DNA from: an uncultured Shinella sp.
Lineage (GTDB): Bacteria; Pseudomonadota; Alphaproteobacteria; Rhizobiales; Rhizobiaceae
Reading direction: 5' to 3'
Assembly (NCBI GenBank): GCA_946481465.1
Contig: CAMLOC010000101.1
Span: forward strand, 1 to 8,811
Length of the DNA: 8,811 nt
The notes beneath the pieces were generated by a model. That model saw only the letters and a list, made by a program, of their open reading frames with translations. It did not search any database and was not told the origin of the DNA. Position 1 is the first letter of the stretch, and the number at the start of each line of letters is the position of its first letter. Positions 5,112 through 8,811 of the stretch are shown one piece after another. The translations under genes and the position numbers were made by a program.

Positions 5112-6683
5112 ATGGCAGCTCCTTATGATCTCAACGACGACAGCGTGGTCGTCATCATCGGTTCGGGCGCCGGCGGCGGCACGCTCGGCAACGAACTGGC
5201 GCAGAAGGGCATCGACGTCGTCGTGCTCGAGGCCGGCGCGCGCATCGAATACGAGGACTTCATCAACGACGAATGGGACAGTTTCGCCCAGCTCGCCTGG
5301 CTCGACCACCGCACGACGGGCGGCGGCTGGCGTGTCTCGAAGGATTTTCCCAACCTTCCGGCCTGGATCGTCAAGGCGGTCGGCGGCACGACGACGCACT
5401 GGGCCGGCGCCTCGCTGCGCTTCCAGGAGCACGAGTTCAAGACCCTGACGCATTACGGCAAGGTCGAGGGCGCCAACCTGCTCGACTGGCCGCTGACGCT
5501 GGCCGAGCTGGAGCCCTACTATGCCAAGGCCGAGGACAAGATGGGCGTGACCCGCACCAACGGCATCGAGGGCCTGCCCGGCAACAACAATTTCAAGATC
5601 CTCAAGGCCGGCGCCGACAAGCTCGGCTACAAGGAATGTCACACCGGCAACATGGCGATCAATTCGGCCGATCGCGACGACCGCATGAGCTGTCAGCAGA
5701 CCGGCTTCTGCTTCCAGGGTTGTAAATGGGGCGCCAAATGGTCGACGCTCTATACCGAGATCCCGAAGGGCGAGGCGACCGGCAAGCTGGAAGTGCGGCC
5801 GAATTCCCATGTCGTCAAGATCGAGCACGACGACAGCGGCAAGGTGACGGCCGTCGTCTATGCCGACAAGGACGGCAAGCTGCAGAGCCAGAAGGCGCGC
5901 ATCGTCTGCGTTGCCGGCAACTCCATCGAAAGCCCGCGCCTCCTGCTCAATTCCGCCTCGGGCAAGTATCCGGACGGGCTTGCCAATTCCTCCGGCCAGG
6001 TCGGCAAGAACTACATGCGCCACACGACCGGCTCGGTCTATGCCGTGTTCGAAAAGCCGGTGCATTTCTACCGCGGCACGACCATGGCCGGCATCGTTCG
6101 CGACGAGGCGAAGCACGATCCCTCGCGCGGCTTCGTCGGCGGCTACGAGCTGGAGACGCTGGCGCTCGGCGTGCCCTTCATGGCGGCGTTCCTCGATCCC
6201 GGCGGCTGGGGCCGCTCCTTCGCCTCCGCCATGGACAGCTATGCCAACATGGCGGGCCTGTGGATCGTCGGCGAGGACATGCCGCAGGAGAGCAATGCCG
6301 TGAAGCTGCATGGCGAGTTGAAGGACAAGTACGGCATGCCGATCCCCGACGTCTGGTTCACCGACCATGCGAACGACATCGCCATGCGCAACCATGCCTA
6401 CAAGCAGGGCGAGGCGCTCTATGCCGCCGTCGGCGCGACGCGCAGCTTCCCCACGCCGCCTTACCCCTCGACGCACAATCTCGGCACCAACCGCATGAGC
6501 GAGAAGGCCGAGGACGGCGTCGTCAACAAGTGGGGCCAGACGCACGACATCAAGAACCTCTTCGTCTCCGACGGCAGCCAGTTCACCACCGGGGCGGCGG
6601 AGAACCCGACGCTGACGATCGTCACGCTCGCCATCCGCCAGGCGGACTACATCGCCAGGGAAATGGGCGCCGGCTCGATCTGA
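5112..6683 (+). CDS. GMC family FAD oxidoreductase, catalytic large subunit of a membrane-associated sugar/polyol dehydrogenase
   Basis: A 523-residue flavoprotein from the ATG at 5112, preceded by GGGAGGAAACC; an ATG six codons earlier lies before that binding site and is rejected. The FAD dinucleotide fold is at 12-42 (VVVIIGSGAGGG, with Glu40 for the ribose). VGGTTTHWAG (90-99) is the GMC flavin-contact segment. SIESPRLLLNS and VGKNYMRH follow in mid-protein. The C-terminal catalytic pair is probably His455 (STHNLGTNRMS) and Asn498 (AENPTLTI). Cys194, Cys200 and Cys204 form C-x5-C-x3-C, the spacing of the 3Fe-4S ligands I recall for the Burkholderia FAD-dependent glucose dehydrogenase large subunit. 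It has no signal peptide, fitting export with the Tat-tagged small subunit. Substrate is undetermined: gluconate, glucose, fructose, sorbitol and glycoside-3 dehydrogenases share this architecture. No cytochrome c subunit gene follows; a terminator does. Confidence 0.93.
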   Translation: MAAPYDLNDDSVVVIIGSGAGGGTLGNELAQKGIDVVVLEAGARIEYEDFINDEWDSFAQLAWLDHRTTGGGWRVSKDFPNLPAWIVKAVGGTTTHWAGASLRFQEHEFKTLTHYGKVEGANLLDWPLTLAELEPYYAKAEDKMGVTRTNGIEGLPGNNNFKILKAGADKLGYKECHTGNMAINSADRDDRMSCQQTGFCFQGCKWGAKWSTLYTEIPKGEATGKLEVRPNSHVVKIEHDDSGKVTAVVYADKDGKLQSQKARIVCVAGNSIESPRLLLNSASGKYPDGLANSSGQVGKNYMRHTTGSVYAVFEKPVHFYRGTTMAGIVRDEAKHDPSRGFVGGYELETLALGVPFMAAFLDPGGWGRSFASAMDSYANMAGLWIVGEDMPQESNAVKLHGELKDKYGMPIPDVWFTDHANDIAMRNHAYKQGEALYAAVGATRSFPTPPYPSTHNLGTNRMSEKAEDGVVNKWGQTHDIKNLFVSDGSQFTTGAAENPTLTIVTLAIRQADYIAREMGAGSI

Positions 6684-6756
6684 GGACAACCGCGATCCTC
6701 CCCGGTCGCCCGCGGGCGGCCGGTGATCGCGTGCGGCTCCTGGGCCGCGCCACCTT

Positions 6757-6782
6757 CGGCCGGCTTTCGCCGGCCGCTTTTT
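6757..6782 (+). terminator. Intrinsic terminator of the VOC/dehydrogenase operon
   Basis: CGGCCGGC (6757-6764), loop TTTC, GCCGGCCG (6769-6776) is a perfect 8-bp GC stem followed by C and five T residues (6778-6782). This is a classical rho-independent terminator on the plus strand, 73 bases after the GMC stop. The opposite strand lacks a T-run, so it serves the GMC gene rather than the convergent glycosidase. A 12-bp palindrome, CGCCCGCGGGCG (6707-6718), lies between the stop and the terminator. Confidence 0.85.
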
Positions 6783-6820
6783 GCGGCGGGAAGGGCGAGG
6801 GAAACGACGGGTGCGCCTGA

Positions 6821-8811
6821 TCAGGCGGCGGGATCCGCCGCATGGCAGGATTGCAGGTCGTAGAGGCGGAAGGCCGGGCGGGTGCCGGGAGGAAGCGGCC
6901 TTGGGGGGGTGAAGGTCACGCGCCGCGTCTCACCGGCGGCAAGGTCGAAGGCGTTGTCGCTGTAGCGGCCGTCCTCGTCGGTCTCGATCATCACGAAGAG
7001 CGCCAGCCCCGCGGCGGCGACGTCGAGATGGATGGCGCCGTCCGGCCCGTCCGACTGGGTCAGCGTCACGCCAGCCGGCTCCATCTCCAGTGCCTTGTAG
7101 GTGCCGTGGACATGGTGTCCTTCGCCCGCCATGCCGTTCGACGCCGTGAAGCGCCAGGCGATGAGGGTGCCGGCCGGCAGGTCCGCCGCGGCAAAGCTCG
7201 CGGCGGTGACGGCGGCATCCGGCGTGCAGGCCGCCCGGACCTCAGCGAACGGCCGGCGCGCGCCCTTCAGGTCGACGAGGAAGATCGCAAGGTCGACGGT
7301 GACGTCGGCCGGCGTGTCGTTGACCAGCGAGAAGCGGATCGTCTCGCCCTCAGGGATCGCCGCCACCGCGACGGGCTGGAAGAAGCGCCTGACGAGATAG
7401 TGCAGCGCCTTCCAGCGGCCGCCATAGTCGAGGCTCGACCAGGAGGCGACCGGCCAGGTGTCGTTGAGCTGCCAGTAGAGCGTGCCCATGCAATGCGGCT
7501 TCAGCGAGCGCCAGTATTCCACCGCCGTCTTGATGGCGAGGCCCTGCTGGACCTGGCTGAGATAGACGAAATTCGCGAAATCCTTCGGGAAGCGGAACGT
7601 GCGGAACATGGTGCCGGCGATGCGCTCGTTGCCGCCGGCATTCTTCTGGTGCAGCTCCATCACCGGCGAGGCGATGTTCATGTCCCCTGCCCCGGCATAG
7701 GTCTTGATGACCGGCAGCGAGGTGTAGGACTGGAAGCCGAATTCCGAGCAGAAGCGCGGCCGCACGCTGCGATAGTCGGCGAACGGCCTGTTCTCGTGCC
7801 AGACGGACCAGTAGTGCATGTCGCCCGAGCCGTCGGCATGCCAGGCATCGCCGAAATCGAGGGGGCCGGAGGCCGGGCTCGACGGCCACCAGAGGGCGTC
7901 CGGCGCGGCCTTGCGCAGCGCCTGCTCGATCGTGCGGTTCAGCCGGTCGTAGGAGACGAGGTAGCGGTCGCGGTCGCGTCGCGGCTCGTCGAACCAGGTG
8001 AGCGCGCCCACCAGCTCGTTGTCGCCGCACCACAGCGCGATCGAGGGATGGGAGGAGAGCCGGCGCACCTGGTAGTCGACCTCGCGCGCCACATTGTCGA
8101 GGAAGTCCTCCGTCGAGGGATAGAGGTTGCAGGCGAACATGAAATCCTGCCAGACGAGGAGGCCCAGCCGGTCGCACAGGTCGTAGAACCAGTCCGGTTC
8201 GTAGAAGCCGCCGCCCCAGACGCGGATCATGTTCATGTTGGCCGCCCTGGCGGAGCCGAGCAGGTCGGCGGTCCTTTCCGGGCTCGACAGCGAGAACAGC
8301 GCGTCGGCGGGGATCCAGTTGGCGCCGCGGCAGAAGATTTCCCGCCCGTTGACCTTCAGCGCGAAGCGGCTGCCGGCCGCGTCGGGCGTGGTGTCGAGCT
8401 CGATGCGGCGAAGGCCGACCTGCCGGGTGACGGTATCGCCCGCAAGCTCCACGGCGAGCGTGTAGAGCGCCTGCTCGCCGCTGCCCGCCGGCCACCACAG
8501 GCGCGGCTCGGCGATCTCGAAGACATGGGTGACGGCCGTCTCCCCCGCGTCGACGCCGACATCGAGCCGGACGCGCTCGCCGTCGAGCGCGAAATGGAGG
8601 GCGACGATATCCGGGTTCTTCGCGAACACGGTCGCCGTCACCTTGAGATAGACCGAGCCGTCGGCATTGTGCACCTGCCGCGTGACGACATGCTCGATGC
8701 GGGCCCGCTCCAGCTTCTTCAGCGCGATCGTGCCGTAGAGCCCGAGCGGCGCGATCGCGATGTTCCAGTCCCAGCCGAAATGGCATTGCGGCTTGCGCAG
8801 CATGTTGCCGT
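6821..8811 (-). CDS. Glycoside hydrolase family 2 protein, beta-mannosidase type, N-terminus outside window
   Basis: The frame remains open to the right edge; the residues before the ATG at 8803 (Gly-Asn) continue the conserved GNMLRKPQCHFGWDWN segment, so that ATG is internal. About 660 residues are visible, and beta-mannosidases are usually 800-850, so most of the N-terminal sugar-binding-like sandwich lies upstream. Then come an immunoglobulin-like domain, the TIM barrel (NMIRVWGGGFYEPDWFYDLCD, VWQDFMFACNLYP) and C-terminal beta domains. Counting from 8803 as residue 1, the acid/base is probably Glu263 (WCGDNEL) and the nucleophile Glu354 (CSEFGFQS). YWQLNDTWPVASWSSLDYGG is a beta-mannosidase hallmark. 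The enzyme likely removes terminal beta-linked mannose from short oligosaccharides; mannosyl specificity is a family inference. No transporter genes are visible; it converges with the GMC operon. Confidence 0.92.
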   Translation of the reverse strand, partial: GNMLRKPQCHFGWDWNIAIAPLGLYGTIALKKLERARIEHVVTRQVHNADGSVYLKVTATVFAKNPDIVALHFALDGERVRLDVGVDAGETAVTHVFEIAEPRLWWPAGSGEQALYTLAVELAGDTVTRQVGLRRIELDTTPDAAGSRFALKVNGREIFCRGANWIPADALFSLSSPERTADLLGSARAANMNMIRVWGGGFYEPDWFYDLCDRLGLLVWQDFMFACNLYPSTEDFLDNVAREVDYQVRRLSSHPSIALWCGDNELVGALTWFDEPRRDRDRYLVSYDRLNRTIEQALRKAAPDALWWPSSPASGPLDFGDAWHADGSGDMHYWSVWHENRPFADYRSVRPRFCSEFGFQSYTSLPVIKTYAGAGDMNIASPVMELHQKNAGGNERIAGTMFRTFRFPKDFANFVYLSQVQQGLAIKTAVEYWRSLKPHCMGTLYWQLNDTWPVASWSSLDYGGRWKALHYLVRRFFQPVAVAAIPEGETIRFSLVNDTPADVTVDLAIFLVDLKGARRPFAEVRAACTPDAAVTAASFAAADLPAGTLIAWRFTASNGMAGEGHHVHGTYKALEMEPAGVTLTQSDGPDGAIHLDVAAAGLALFVMIETDEDGRYSDNAFDLAAGETRRVTFTPPRPLPPGTRPAFRLYDLQSCHAADPAA

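Noticed and set aside
5079..6689. A long antisense open frame (about 536 codons) covering the whole GMC gene
   Set aside because: It mirrors the GMC gene codon for codon, shows a low-complexity Arg/Ala/Val/Asp/Gly-rich composition and resembles no family; high third-position GC produces such frames.
7350..8786. A 478-codon minus-strand frame inside the GH2 gene
   Set aside because: It is Arg/Pro/Gly-rich and overlaps the well-supported beta-mannosidase in another frame; a composition artefact.

Overview
The window is GC-rich, densely packed, single-copy-looking chromosomal DNA. Gene content and protein style suggest an alphaproteobacterium, most likely of the Rhizobiaceae (Rhizobium/Sinorhizobium/Shinella type). 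This is inference from protein resemblance and codon use; no rRNA or other marker gene is present. I see no mobile element, CRISPR array, tRNA or rRNA.

Layout. (1) 2-1108, plus strand: the C-terminal three quarters of a 14-TM DHA2-type MFS efflux pump, cut by the left edge. (2) 1149-3394, minus strand: three genes in one direction, in transcription order an exported pentapeptide-repeat protein, a DUF808/YedI-type membrane protein and a GlcG/HbpS-family protein. (3) 3529-3837, minus strand: a small ribbon-helix-helix protein with a very good sigma70-type promoter, and a perfect 8-bp inverted repeat between it and the pentapeptide gene. (4) 4051-6683, plus strand: a likely operon of a glyoxalase-like VOC protein, a Tat-signal small subunit (gluconate 2-dehydrogenase subunit 3 family) and a GMC flavoprotein large subunit, closed by a textbook intrinsic terminator. 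(5) 6821 to the right edge, minus strand: a GH2 beta-mannosidase-type glycosidase lacking its N-terminus because of the window edge.

How the genes may work together. The VOC/small-subunit/GMC group is the most interesting part. It looks like a periplasmic FAD sugar or polyol dehydrogenase in which the signal-less flavoprotein is carried out by its Tat-tagged partner. The flavoprotein has a C-x5-C-x3-C motif like the 3Fe-4S site of the bacterial FAD-dependent glucose dehydrogenase large subunit. No cytochrome c subunit lies next to it, so its electron acceptor is open. The first gene keeps all four glyoxalase I metal ligands and is separated from the dehydrogenase genes by a strong 9-bp-stem hairpin. 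The convergent beta-mannosidase may supply sugars, but only proximity suggests this.

No gene-free stretch exceeds 300 bases; the longest is the 213-base divergent control region at 3838-4050. Several starts were moved downstream from the longest reading frame because the Shine-Dalgarno sequences decide them.
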